Assembly (NCBI GenBank): GCA_946885735.1
Contig: CAMPGW010000001.1
Coordinates: 1-64,000 of the forward strand
DNA from: an uncultured Gammaproteobacteria bacterium
GTDB lineage: Bacteria > Pseudomonadota > Gammaproteobacteria > Xanthomonadales > Xanthomonadaceae
DNA length: 64,000 nucleotides
Direction: 5' to 3'
The position numbers and the translations under genes were made by a program. Positions 9,392 to 20,504 of this stretch are shown piece after piece; position 1 is the stretch's first letter, and each line of letters opens with the position of its first letter. Below the pieces are notes generated by a model. It saw only the letters and a list, made by a program, of their open reading frames with translations. It ran no database searches and was not told where the DNA came from.

Positions 9392-10117
9392 TCAGCGCCG
9401 CGAGAGGGCCAGCGGCGGCTCGCCATTGCCGAGGGTGGCGCGCACGCCGGTGACCTGCACGCTGGCGGGTGCATCCACCTGCCATTCGCGCCAGGCGCCG
9501 GCGAGGATGCGCGCGTTCACCGGGTGGTCCTTGCGCCAGTCGGCGCCGTCGAAGTGCAGGCTGCGGACGACGCCGTGGGTATCGCCGTCGTTGCGCACGC
9601 GCACGCAGGCCGGCGCCGGTTTCGCGCAGGGCGTGAGAACCAGCTTCGCCGGCGCGAGGCCAGCGGGCGTCACGAACACAGGCAGGTCGTGGTTGATGCG
9701 CAGGCGGATCGCCGACGCGCCGCCCTCGGCGGGCGCGGCCTCGCCGATGTCCTCTAGGACCAGGCGATAGGCGCGCTCGGCGCCCGAAGCAGGCGAGCGC
9801 GCGGCAATGCGGAAAATTTGCCGGCCACCGGCCGGGATGTCGGCGATGCCGGGTGCGACGATCAGATCGTCGCTGGCTTCGCGCTGGTCGACGCCGTCGC
9901 GCTGGCCCCAGGCTAGCACCTGCGCCTGGAAGCGCATCGGCGTCGAGCCGGGGTTGGAAACGGTCAGTGTCGCGACCGGCTGCGTCGGCGTGACGTCCAC
10001 CCGCACGGGGGACAGCGTCACGGCGTCGGCGAAGGCCGGCAAAACGGCGAGGGCGGACAAAGCCGCCACTCGCCAGGCCGAGGCGGCCGCCCGGGGGATA
10101 CGGTCGAGCGGCCGCAT
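9392..10117 (-). CDS. Periplasmic pilus chaperone (PapD-like)
   Basis: This 241-residue exported protein folds and escorts pilin subunits in the periplasm. After the signal peptide (ending near FADA) the first immunoglobulin-like domain begins with VTLSPVRVDVTPTQPVATLTVSNPG. The block PAGGRQIFRIAARSPASGAERAYRLVLEDI and DLPVFVTP match fimbrial chaperone signatures of the archaic type. It lies four bases after the major subunit gene and one base before the usher gene, so the three are one transcript. Confidence 0.88.
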   Translation of the reverse strand: MRPLDRIPRAAASAWRVAALSALAVLPAFADAVTLSPVRVDVTPTQPVATLTVSNPGSTPMRFQAQVLAWGQRDGVDQREASDDLIVAPGIADIPAGGRQIFRIAARSPASGAERAYRLVLEDIGEAAPAEGGASAIRLRINHDLPVFVTPAGLAPAKLVLTPCAKPAPACVRVRNDGDTHGVVRSLHFDGADWRKDHPVNARILAGAWREWQVDAPASVQVTGVRATLGNGEPPLALSRR

Positions 10118-10121
10118 CGGA

Positions 10122-10613
10122 TCAGTACACCACTGCGACGGTGATGTTAGTCGTGTAGACGCCGCTGCTCAGAGCCTGGAAATCGGCGGCATCGATGCGG
10201 CTGTAGATCGTGACGTTCTTGAAGTCGCCGTCCTGGACGATGCTCAGGGCGTTCGCGCTGGCCAGGTCCGTGCCCAAGTCGTCGGAGGCGGCACCAGCGC
10301 TCAGGCTCAGATTGAAGGGCAGGACGTCGGTGCCATTACCCATCTCGCGGGTGGTGCCGGAGTAGATCTTCGGAATGGCGTCGGCGGAGCAGGCGACCTG
10401 GAAGCTGGTGCCGCTGTCGGCAGTCTGATTGTTCGAGCTCAGCAGCGCCGCTACGGGGTCGAACGAGATGGTCGAGGTCGGCGAGACTTCGCACGCCGTG
10501 AGCAGTTCGGCGCTAACGGTCATGGTGCCGGTGTCTTCAGCGGCCATGGCCGAGGTGCCAGCGAGGGAGGCAGCCAGCGCGAGCGCCAGCAGGGAGGACT
10601 TCTTCATGTTCAT
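10122..10613 (-). CDS. Spore coat U domain pilin, probable major subunit
   Basis: A 163-residue exported subunit. The signal peptide MNMKKSSLLALALAASLAGTSAMA precedes a spore coat U domain: SAELLTACEVSPTSTISFDPV, FQVACSADAIPKIYSGTTREMGNGTD, and C-terminal SSGVYTTNITVAVVY. It is similar in layout to the last gene of the operon, fitting major and minor subunits. The ATG at 10613 is preceded by GAAAGGAA (10629-10622). An in-frame ATG at 10643 lies before this ribosome site and is unlikely to be used. It is the first gene after the riboswitch and probably the most highly expressed. Confidence 0.9.
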   Translation of the reverse strand: MNMKKSSLLALALAASLAGTSAMAAEDTGTMTVSAELLTACEVSPTSTISFDPVAALLSSNNQTADSGTSFQVACSADAIPKIYSGTTREMGNGTDVLPFNLSLSAGAASDDLGTDLASANALSIVQDGDFKNVTIYSRIDAADFQALSSGVYTTNITVAVVY

Positions 10614-10674
10614 GATGCAGGTTCCTTTCGAGTGATTGCGCATCCACGTCTAGCCGGACGGATCCTGAAAGGCT

Positions 10675-10764
10675 GATCTGGCGGTCCCGCTGCCGTGGGG
10701 CGAAGCCCGTTAGGCCGGTGACTTTGCGCGCCCGCGTTTCCGACGGGGTTGCCCTTTGCAGATC
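10675..10764 (-). ncRNA. Cyclic di-GMP-I (GEMM-I) riboswitch in the pilus operon leader
   Basis: Read on the minus strand, GAUCUG (10764-10759) and CAGAUC (10680-10675) close the element as a perfect P1 helix. Inside are AAGGGCAACCC with a hairpin capped by GGAAAC, the conserved CGCAAAG (10728-10722), CACCGGCCUA (10720-10711), a second hairpin (GGGC UUC GCCC) and GGCAGCGGGACCGC (10694-10681). These match in order the conserved blocks of the GEMM-I aptamer as I know it (GGGCAAACC, CGCAAAG, CCGGCCUAA, GGUAGCGGGGUUACC). It lies 61 bases before the major pilin start, so cyclic di-GMP probably controls the whole pilus operon. A covariance-model search was not run. Confidence 0.88.
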
Positions 10765-10933
10765 CGGCGCGTCCCGTGGCAGGACGTGCTGACCAGCGCC
10801 GCAACGCGGTGTGCATCGCGGCGCAGGCACAAGGTAAGGACCGTGGCGAGGAAGGGCATCGGTAATTCTACGGATGGGTGGTTTCGCATCGCGCGATCTG
10901 GGCACGCGCTCACGCAACGCGCCGTCCGCGTGA
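10765..10933 (-). promoter_or_regulatory. Region between the diguanylate cyclase and the riboswitch, with candidate -10
   Basis: No gene is seen here. On the minus strand a TAGAAT hexamer at 10870-10865 resembles the -10 seen before maeB and would start a transcript about 100 bases upstream of the riboswitch. No matching -35 stands out. The cyclase stop codon is at 10934, so read-through from that gene is another possible source of the leader. Confidence 0.3.
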
Positions 10934-12715
10934 TCAGCCCTCGCACACCGCCCAGGTATCGCGCCCGCGCGCTTTTGCTTCGTACAGCGCGGCATCGGCC
11001 AGCGCGAGCACTGCCTCGGCGGAGCGCGCAGGCTTGTGCACGCCGACGCCAATGCTGGTGGAGATCTTCAGCGATTGCGGGCCGAGCTCGATGGGCGCCT
11101 GCATCGCCTCGATCACGCGCAGCGCGATGCGGGCGCCGGTCTCCGCGCTTGCCGCGTGCTCGACCAGCACCAGGAACTCGTCGCCGCCGGTGCGGCCGAC
11201 CAGGTCCACGTCGTAGACGCAATTGCGCAGCCGGCGGGCGAAATCGCGCAGCACCTCGTCCCCGATCGCGTGGCCGTAGGTGTCGTTGATGACCTTGAAG
11301 CGGTCCAGGTCCATCGACAGCACCATCACCGCGCTGCCCGTCCGCGCGGCGCGGTTCACCGCCTGCTCCAGTTCCTCGTCGAAATGGCGGCGATTGACCA
11401 GCCCGGTCAGCGGGTCGCTGCGCGCCAGGCTGGCGAGCGCGCGCTCGGCTTCCTTGGCATCGCTGATGTCGAAGGTCATCGAGTAGAAGCCGACCACCTC
11501 GCCGTTGTCGGCGACGTCGGGCACGAACTGGGTGCGGTGATCGTAGGCGCGCTCGCCGGCCCACTCGCGCCATTCGAAGTTCTGCGGCACGCCCTTCAGC
11601 ACGGCAGCCACGCGCGGCATCATCGACTGGTAGGTCGAGTCGCCGCGCATTTCCCGCAAGGTCTTGCCGATGGGGTCGACCCCGTCGGGCAGCATGCTGC
11701 GGCTGCGCGCGTTGGCGTAGGTGTAGCGCACGTCGCGGTCGAAATGCGCCACCATCGCCGGCAGGTTCTCGGTCAGCGCCTGCAACTGCAGCTCGCTGCG
11801 GCGCACGCGGCGCAACAGGCGGATGCGTTCGGTCACCGCGATCGAGGTGGCGTAGGCCAGCGTGCAGCCCGCCGCCACGTAGGCCTGCCATAGCAGGGTG
11901 CGCGCCAGCGAGGTGCCGTGCATCAGCGCGAAGGGGCCGTTGTCGGTCGCCGCCGCCAGGCCACTGGCCGCCGCCAGCAGGAGCGTGCCCGACACCATGC
12001 CCGACAGCCCATGCCGATAGGCCAGCAGCACCAGCGGCAGGTAGGCCAGGAACAGCAGCGGGAAGCGGCTTTGCAGGAAGGTTATCGCGCAGCCCACGAC
12101 CATCAGGCCCAGGCAGGCGGCGTAGTCGAGGCGATGGCCGGCGCGACCGCGCAGCTTGACGCTCGGGTGCGCCAGGCAGGCGACCAGCGTGCCGAAGATG
12201 ACGATGCCCAGTCCGTGCGCCATGAACCAGACGATCCAGGCCTGCGCGAGGCTGACGTCGGCGATCGCGCCGACGATCGGCGTCGCCAGCGTGGCGGACA
12301 CGGCGGCGGCGATGATCGTCGCCGCGGCGGCTTCGCGCGACATCCGGCCGAGCGAGGCGGCCCGGCGCAGGTCGTCCACCCCGCGCCGCAGCCAGGCGGC
12401 CACCATCAGGCTCTCGATGAGGTTGGCCAATCCGAGCCCGGCGATCGCCAGCAGGTCGTCGCCGACCAGCACCCGCGCCACGGCCTGGCTGATCACCGCC
12501 ACCGTTAGCCACAGCGCCCAGCGCGCCTTCGGCAACAACAGCAAGGCCCCGATCAGCAGGCCGTTCGCGCCCCAGATCGAGGCCACGCCGCCGCTGAACC
12601 GGGTGAGGGTGAGCGAGGCGTAGGCTGCCAGCAGCGACAGCGCGGCGAACACCGCCAGCGCCACCCAGTCGTTGCGGGGCGCGAGGGGAACGGCTGCTTG
12701 GGGCACTGCCGCCAT
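10934..12715 (-). CDS. Membrane diguanylate cyclase (MASE1-PAS-GGDEF)
   Basis: A 593-residue protein predicted to make cyclic di-GMP from two GTP. Residues about 15-300 form a MASE1-type membrane sensor (WVALAVFAALSLLAAYASL, SIWGANGLLIGALLLLP). A PAS domain follows (about 310-430; LTENLPAMVAHFDRDVRYTYANARS), then a GGDEF domain with LARSDPLTGLVNRRHF and an intact RTGGDEFLVLV active-site loop. No RxxD inhibitory site is seen in the usual place before GGDEF. Its gene is directly upstream, on the same strand, of the riboswitch-controlled pilus operon, which suggests but does not prove local signalling. Confidence 0.9.
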   Translation of the reverse strand: MAAVPQAAVPLAPRNDWVALAVFAALSLLAAYASLTLTRFSGGVASIWGANGLLIGALLLLPKARWALWLTVAVISQAVARVLVGDDLLAIAGLGLANLIESLMVAAWLRRGVDDLRRAASLGRMSREAAAATIIAAAVSATLATPIVGAIADVSLAQAWIVWFMAHGLGIVIFGTLVACLAHPSVKLRGRAGHRLDYAACLGLMVVGCAITFLQSRFPLLFLAYLPLVLLAYRHGLSGMVSGTLLLAAASGLAAATDNGPFALMHGTSLARTLLWQAYVAAGCTLAYATSIAVTERIRLLRRVRRSELQLQALTENLPAMVAHFDRDVRYTYANARSRSMLPDGVDPIGKTLREMRGDSTYQSMMPRVAAVLKGVPQNFEWREWAGERAYDHRTQFVPDVADNGEVVGFYSMTFDISDAKEAERALASLARSDPLTGLVNRRHFDEELEQAVNRAARTGSAVMVLSMDLDRFKVINDTYGHAIGDEVLRDFARRLRNCVYDVDLVGRTGGDEFLVLVEHAASAETGARIALRVIEAMQAPIELGPQSLKISTSIGVGVHKPARSAEAVLALADAALYEAKARGRDTWAVCEG

Positions 12716-12863
12716 GGCGGGGGCGTCCGTCGGCCCGACGTGGCCGCATCAGGCAGCGATGGTAGGGCGCGCACGCGTGAACGGATGGGGCGGCGGTCAC
12801 GGCCCGGCGCATCCGCCGCGTGACTGCGCGCCAAAACCGCTGGCGGGCACGAGTTAATGCGCG

Positions 12864-12888
12864 GGGGTGCATCCTGCATGGACACCCC
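12864..12888 (+). other. Stem-loop in the leader of the DUF2383 gene
   Basis: GGGGTG (12864-12869) pairs with CACCCC (12883-12888), and an inner TCC can pair with GGA. It ends 16 bases before the ATG at 12905, close enough to affect translation. Function unknown. Confidence 0.3.
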
Positions 12889-12904
12889 GAACGGATGACG
12901 CGTC

Positions 12905-13423
12905 ATGGACAACAACGACAGGGAGCGGGTGTGCGACCTGCTCAACGACCTCATCAAGCTCGACTACGACGCCATCGAAGCCTACGAGGCGGCGGTGAAG
13001 CGCACCGACGACCAGACGATCCGCAATCGCCTGATGGAATTCCTGCAGGACCACCAGCGCCACACCCAGAACCTCGGCGAGGAAGTGCGCCGCCTCGGCG
13101 GCACCCCGGCCGACGGCGCCGGCATGATGCGCATGCTCACCGAGGGCTCGGTGCTGCTGGGCGCCTTCATGGAGGACCGCGGCGTGCTCAAGGCCATGAG
13201 CAAGAACGAGGCGGTGACCAACCGCGCCTACGAGAGCGCGCTCGGCAAGCTCGGCAACCACCCGGCCGGCGCCGTGGTCCAGCAGAACCGTGATGACGAA
13301 CGCCGCCACAAGGCCTGGATCGACCAGCAGCTCGAAGCCATGGGCGGCGACGCCGTCGACCCGGGCGCGATCAATGCCGGCCGCCAGCCCGGATCCCGGG
13401 GCAACCTCGGCGACCGCCGCTGA
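12905..13423 (+). CDS. Ferritin-like four-helix-bundle protein (PA2169/DUF2383 family)
   Basis: A 172-residue soluble protein of long amphipathic helices. Helix one, VCDLLNDLIKLDYDAIEAYEAAVKR, carries the glutamate expected in ferritin-like bundles, and FLQDHQRHTQNLGEEVRRLGG has the matching ExxH-like pattern. The later helix RNRDDERRHKAWIDQQLEAM repeats acidic and histidine residues. This is the pattern of the DUF2383 family, where metal binding and a stress role are suspected but unproven. The tail after residue 150 is disordered. It is divergent from the diguanylate cyclase. Confidence 0.8.
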   Translation: MDNNDRERVCDLLNDLIKLDYDAIEAYEAAVKRTDDQTIRNRLMEFLQDHQRHTQNLGEEVRRLGGTPADGAGMMRMLTEGSVLLGAFMEDRGVLKAMSKNEAVTNRAYESALGKLGNHPAGAVVQQNRDDERRHKAWIDQQLEAMGGDAVDPGAINAGRQPGSRGNLGDRR

Positions 13424-13475
13424 GGCGCGCTGGTCACGACCACCCGCCACGCTGACGAGGGGCGCGCTTCCTTCC

Positions 13476-13483
13476 GCTAGACT
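13476..13483 (+). promoter_or_regulatory. Extended -10-like motif GCTAGACT before the EreA/ChaN-like gene
   Basis: Identical octamer to the one at 4039-4046, followed in both cases by CGG. It is 38 bases before the chosen start at 13522 and 11 bases before the alternative ATG at 13495. Confidence 0.35.
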
Positions 13484-13521
13484 CGGCCCATCCTATGGGC
13501 TCGTCCAGCGAAGGGGACCGC

Positions 13522-15135
13522 ATGCAACAGGCGACGAATCGGCAGCGCCGGGCGCGCATCGCAGCGACTTGGGCGTTGGCCCTGGCGGCCTGGCTGGTGC
13601 TCGCCGCGCCGACGCGCGCGCAGGAGGCCGATGCAGCGGCGGCGCTGGCCGCGGCCGAAGCCGCCTACGCCGCCAAAGACTACGAGCAGGCCGATCGCGA
13701 GTACGCGCGCACCATCGCCGCCGGCGACCACCGCGCCGGCACCTACTACGACGCCGCCTGCACGGCCGCCCTGGCCGGTCGGGTCGATCGCGGCTTCGCG
13801 CTGCTGCAGTCGGCGGTGGATGCCGGGTACAGCCGCGCCGGCCATGCGCGTCGCGACCCGGACCTGGCCGCGCTGCGTGCCGATCCGCGCTGGCCGCCCT
13901 TCATCGCCGCGCTCGACGCGCGTTACCCTGACGATCGCCTGCTCGAGCGCCTGATGGACAGTCGGTTGCCCGCCAGTGCGCGCTATTTCGAGGTACGGCG
14001 CGCGCTCGATGCCGGCATGCCAATGCCGGACGGCAAGACTTCGCCGTTCCCGGAGCTTTACGGCACCGCGGCCAGCATGGTGGGCGAGTACGACGAGGCG
14101 CGCGCCACCTATTTGGCGCATCGCAAACCGCAGCCCTTGCCGGGGGGTTACGACCGCGTGGAGCCGGCCTTGCCGGAGATCCTTGCGCGCGCCGGACGCA
14201 CCCGCGTCGTCCTGCTCAACGAATCGCACGCCGAGGCGCAAACGCGCGCCAGCAACTTCAGCCTGCTGGCGCCGCTGCGCGCGCTCGGCTTCACCCACCT
14301 TGGCATCGAGGCGTTGGATGTCGTGGCCGTGCCGGCGAGCGCGGTCCGGTGCGCGGGCGCGACCTTGTCCGACACGCAGCTGCCGGTACGTGGCTATCCC
14401 TTGGGCTTGGGCGTTACGGGCTACTACACGCAGGAGCCGGTGTTCGGCGAACTGCTGCGCGAAGCGCTGCGGCTGGGGTTCGAGCTGGTCGCCTACGAAA
14501 CCCCGACCATGGGCGAGAGCCAGCAGGAACGCGAACAGGCACAGGCCGACAACCTCGCCTGCGTGCTGAAGGATCCGAAGGCGAAACTGGTGGTGATCGG
14601 CGGCTTCGGCCACATCCGCGAGGCGCTGGCGGGCAACGTGCCCGGCGGCGCGATGGGCTATCGCCTGCGCCAAGCCACCGGTATCGACCCACTGTCGGTG
14701 GACAGCACCGTGCTCGCCCGCACCGGCCCGGGCGCGCTGGAATTTCCCACCGCGCCCGGCGTGCCCGGCGAGGGCTGGGTGCTGCGCAACGCCGAAGGCC
14801 AGGCCTACGGCAACGCCGACTACGACCTGATCCTGTTCCTGGAAGCGCCGGCCCACCGCAACGACGACGGCCGCGCCAGCTGGCTGCAACTCGGCGGCGC
14901 CCGCCAGCCGGTGGCGATCGACGCGGACCTGTGCGCCGGGCGGCGTCCGTGCCTGCTGCAGGCCCACGCCGAGGCCGAGTCCGCCGACGCCGTCCCCAGC
15001 GATCGTTGCGTGCTCGTCGACGGGCAGGCGGGATGCCGGCTGTTCCTGCGACCGGGCAAGTACCGCGTGCAAGCCGAGGACGAGCACCAGGCCGCCCTGG
15101 GCCAGCGGCACATGCAGGTTCCGGCGGGCGGTTGA
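13522..15135 (+). CDS. Exported protein with TPR-like N-terminus and EreA/ChaN-like domain
   Basis: A 537-residue protein. After a signal peptide (IAATWALALAAWLVLAAPTRA) come helical repeats (AEAAYAAKDYEQADREYARTIAAGDHRAGTYYDAACTAAL, TPR-like). The main domain contains VVLLNESHAEAQTR, HLGIEALD, LVAYETPTMGESQQEREQAQADNLA and VVIGGFGHIREAL. These glutamate-histidine blocks are the pattern of the erythromycin esterase/ChaN/TraB-like fold, in which they bind metal or form the active site. The substrate is unknown and resistance should not be assumed. The ATG at 13522 has AAGGGG suitably upstream; the in-frame ATG at 13495 does not. Confidence 0.65.
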   Translation: MQQATNRQRRARIAATWALALAAWLVLAAPTRAQEADAAAALAAAEAAYAAKDYEQADREYARTIAAGDHRAGTYYDAACTAALAGRVDRGFALLQSAVDAGYSRAGHARRDPDLAALRADPRWPPFIAALDARYPDDRLLERLMDSRLPASARYFEVRRALDAGMPMPDGKTSPFPELYGTAASMVGEYDEARATYLAHRKPQPLPGGYDRVEPALPEILARAGRTRVVLLNESHAEAQTRASNFSLLAPLRALGFTHLGIEALDVVAVPASAVRCAGATLSDTQLPVRGYPLGLGVTGYYTQEPVFGELLREALRLGFELVAYETPTMGESQQEREQAQADNLACVLKDPKAKLVVIGGFGHIREALAGNVPGGAMGYRLRQATGIDPLSVDSTVLARTGPGALEFPTAPGVPGEGWVLRNAEGQAYGNADYDLILFLEAPAHRNDDGRASWLQLGGARQPVAIDADLCAGRRPCLLQAHAEAESADAVPSDRCVLVDGQAGCRLFLRPGKYRVQAEDEHQAALGQRHMQVPAGG

Positions 15136-15200
15136 ACGCCAGGGGCCCGGCAGGGGTGGGGTAAACTTCTCGGTCTGACCGAAGGCACGAGAGCAAGGCA

Positions 15201-17882
<2,682 letters not shown>

Positions 17883-17904
17883 AATTTCACAGTAAGGAAT
17901 GTCA

Positions 17905-19881
17905 ATGACGGCAGTCTTATCTGTAATGTTCCCGAAGATTACTCGGGTGACACTCAACTCGTTTTCACTCTACAGCCTGGAACCGAACATTTCGCTTGAA
18001 CTGGGGAATGGGGTGACGTGCCTTGCTGGCGCTAATGGAATCGGAAAATCTACCTTCTTAGCTACCGTGAACTATGCACTTACCGGGGTTGTTCCGCACC
18101 CTAGAAGGAGATTTCTCTCGGCTGCCGCATATCTTAAAGACGCCCTAGCATTCACCGAAGGCTATTTTAGCGGCCGCATCTCGGAGCTGGACCGAGATTC
18201 AGCTGCAGTCTCCATCGAATTCGACCTGCGTGGGAAGTCATACTCACTGAGGCGCGGACTCTTTGAGAGTGAGTCGCTGCAACAATTTTCTGTTTCGACT
18301 GCGGGTCAAGTGGACTTTCTGCTTGATGTCTCGTCGCCGGTCGAAAGAGAAGCAAAATACCGAATGTCCATCTGCAAGGATGCCGGACTGAGTTCGTTTG
18401 AGCAGTTCGTGTTCCTCCAGCATTTCCTGCTGACTTTCGATGAAAGTCGCCACCTGCTCTTTTGGGATGAAGAAGCATCTGCTCAGCTGCTATTCCTTTG
18501 TTTTGGCGGTGACCCGCAAGATGCAGCTCGTGCAGACGAGCTGAACAGAGAGATGGAACGCGCTGGATCACGGGGTCGAAATCTCCAATTTCAGGCTAAT
18601 ACGTTGACGAAGCGCATTAATCTCCTCGAGCGTTCGATCGAAGATACGGCGGATGTAAGTCCGGAGTTGGAGGAATTTGAGAGGCTCCATCGGGAGAATG
18701 AGGCAGAAATTGTAGAATTGGAGTCGCGGCTCACGCGCGCTGAAAATGAATTTGGCGACCACGAAGTTCGCGCTGCCAGGTATTCGGCGGAAGTGGCGAG
18801 TCTGAGGGTCGAGTACGCCAAAGCTTTCGATTCCTTTGTTGGGCTCCATTCGGCCCCTGCGCTTCACCCAATCATCCGAGCATCACTTGAGGACTCAATT
18901 TGTGCGCTTTGCCACTCCGGTGGCCAGCATGTTCAGGAGCGAATCCAAAGTGCGCTCGATAGCGGCAATTGCCCGCTATGCGGCAGTGACCTTAAGTCGG
19001 CCGACCACTCGATGTCTTCGGTACACATAACTGAAGTCGACAGGTCGCTCGGAGAGGCTCGTGACCGCTTGGAGGAGTCGCTTTCAGCTCAGGCGAGACT
19101 CCGAGGGGAAATCGAAGGTGTCAGATCGTCGCTGGTGGATGCGCGCAGGAGATTATCCGATCTTGTTCATGATAACGAAGGTTTCGCAAGCCACATAGCT
19201 AGCCGAGCCGAGGCAGCTGGAGAGGCCCTCTCGCAGCACATCCGATCGCTGGACGAGGCGAGGTCGGCGTTGATCGAGCAGCGAGACGAGGCCTATGCGG
19301 CGCGAGACCGTCATCGCGATGCGCTAAGACTGCTTCAGCGAGCGCTAGAGAGTAGATATGCGCTGGCGGAAGAGACGTTCGTCCCCGCCTTCAGGCGCCT
19401 AGCCGAACTGTTCTTGGGCATCGACTTGGACGTATCACTCATTGTCGGGGCTGGTGCTTCTATGCACTTGCAGCTCCAGATGCGAGGAGATGCGAGGCGG
19501 GATGAGCACCAATTGTCAGAGAGCCAGCGCTTTTTCGTCGACATCGCGCTTCGAATGGCGCTCGCCCAACAGATAGCCGGGTCAGCTTCCGCGCTGTTCA
19601 TCGACACTCCCGAAGGGTCCTTGGACATTGCTTATGAGGATCGGGCTGGGCGAATGTTTGCCGAGTACGTGAGCGGTGGGCATCAAATTTTAATGACTGC
19701 AAACATCAATACGTCAAAGCTCCTAACAACTATGGCTAGGTCCTGCGGTCCGGGGGCGATGAAGATTGTTAAAATGACGGGATGGAGTGAGCTTTCCGAC
19801 GTTCAAACCCAGGCCGGAGATCTGTTCGCCCAGGCCTTCACAACCATATCCACTGCATTGGCCGAGGGAGGCCAATTGTGA
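17905..19881 (+). CDS. SMC/Rad50-like ABC ATPase of a candidate defence operon
   Basis: A 658-residue ATPase of the SMC/RecN/Rad50 class. Walker A GANGIGKST lies at residues 42-50. Helical arms with heptad-like patterns run from about 210 to 490. A hinge region carries two CxxC motifs (CALC 333-336 and CPLC 356-359), suggesting a zinc-binding hook within one chain. LSESQRFFVDIALRMAL at 537-553 is the ABC signature region and ALFIDTPEGSLD at 563-574 is the Walker B/D-loop. AAGGA (17894-17898) is six bases before the ATG at 17905, so I prefer it to the ATG at 17899. It resembles the ATPase of ABC-three-component/Lamassu systems; that family match is inferred. Base composition is clearly AT-richer than in aceE. 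Confidence 0.8.
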   Translation: MTAVLSVMFPKITRVTLNSFSLYSLEPNISLELGNGVTCLAGANGIGKSTFLATVNYALTGVVPHPRRRFLSAAAYLKDALAFTEGYFSGRISELDRDSAAVSIEFDLRGKSYSLRRGLFESESLQQFSVSTAGQVDFLLDVSSPVEREAKYRMSICKDAGLSSFEQFVFLQHFLLTFDESRHLLFWDEEASAQLLFLCFGGDPQDAARADELNREMERAGSRGRNLQFQANTLTKRINLLERSIEDTADVSPELEEFERLHRENEAEIVELESRLTRAENEFGDHEVRAARYSAEVASLRVEYAKAFDSFVGLHSAPALHPIIRASLEDSICALCHSGGQHVQERIQSALDSGNCPLCGSDLKSADHSMSSVHITEVDRSLGEARDRLEESLSAQARLRGEIEGVRSSLVDARRRLSDLVHDNEGFASHIASRAEAAGEALSQHIRSLDEARSALIEQRDEAYAARDRHRDALRLLQRALESRYALAEETFVPAFRRLAELFLGIDLDVSLIVGAGASMHLQLQMRGDARRDEHQLSESQRFFVDIALRMALAQQIAGSASALFIDTPEGSLDIAYEDRAGRMFAEYVSGGHQILMTANINTSKLLTTMARSCGPGAMKIVKMTGWSELSDVQTQAGDLFAQAFTTISTALAEGGQL

Positions 19882-20504
19882 CAGTGGGAGCGCCAGAGGC
19901 AAACGTCGACTGCCTCCGCCTGATTGAGCTTCTCGAAACTCCTTTGCGAGGAGTCAGCCAGCTTGAGGTCCAAAAGATGTGCTTCTTGGCCTGTGTCCTC
20001 AGTCTTTTCCATGGAACTCCCGCATCGGAATGGGGGTATAGCTTTGCGCGGACTGAATTTGGAACACCTTTTGGCAGGCAGGTTGACGAAGCCCTAGGCG
20101 CGTTGGGTAACGCTGGATGCATATCGTCAGAGGGGGGCCGTTACAGTTTGACCGGCCGCGGGCTGCTGGTGCTCCAGTCCTTGCGAGAATTGCGTTTGCT
20201 TAAAACTAGGGATCGCTATTTGGTGGCTGCTTCGCGATGTGTACTCTTGGTTCCCCAGGGAACTGTAATGCGGGGGATCGAGCAGGAGCCGACTGTGCGG
20301 TCAAGTGCGTTGAAGGAGCATGCCTCGGCCCTGCTACAGGGACCCGCACTCAATTTGCTCTACGATCATTTCGAAGGGATCTCGACAGTGCTCGGATCTA
20401 ATCGCGAGGACCTCCTCAGTGCGAGCATTGTCTGGCTAACGTACATGGCCGACGAGCCAGTGTCTCGACTCGAACCAGCGGACAGGCAAACTGCAGATGT
20501 ATGA
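19878..20504 (+). CDS. Small winged-helix-like protein, candidate middle component of the ATPase system
   Basis: A 208-residue protein starting with GTG that overlaps the ATPase stop (GTGA) and is preceded by GGGAGG. Residues about 12-95 look like a winged helix-turn-helix: helix LRLIELLETPLRGVSQLEVQKMCFLACVLSLFHG, then FGTPFGRQVDEALGALGNAGCISSEGGRYSLTGRGLLVL with the typical wing and following helix. The rest is helical with no catalytic motif. Size, position and fold fit the middle component of ABC-three-component systems, which bridges ATPase and effector; a weak resemblance to SocA/Panacea-type domains is the main alternative. The family is not recognised with certainty. Confidence 0.6.
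   Translation: MTVGAPEANVDCLRLIELLETPLRGVSQLEVQKMCFLACVLSLFHGTPASEWGYSFARTEFGTPFGRQVDEALGALGNAGCISSEGGRYSLTGRGLLVLQSLRELRLLKTRDRYLVAASRCVLLVPQGTVMRGIEQEPTVRSSALKEHASALLQGPALNLLYDHFEGISTVLGSNREDLLSASIVWLTYMADEPVSRLEPADRQTADV

Noticed and set aside
10635..10660. GCTAGACGT on the minus strand of the pilin leader as a second promoter
   Set aside because: It lacks the final T of the -10-like motif at the right place and would bypass the riboswitch; not supported by anything else.
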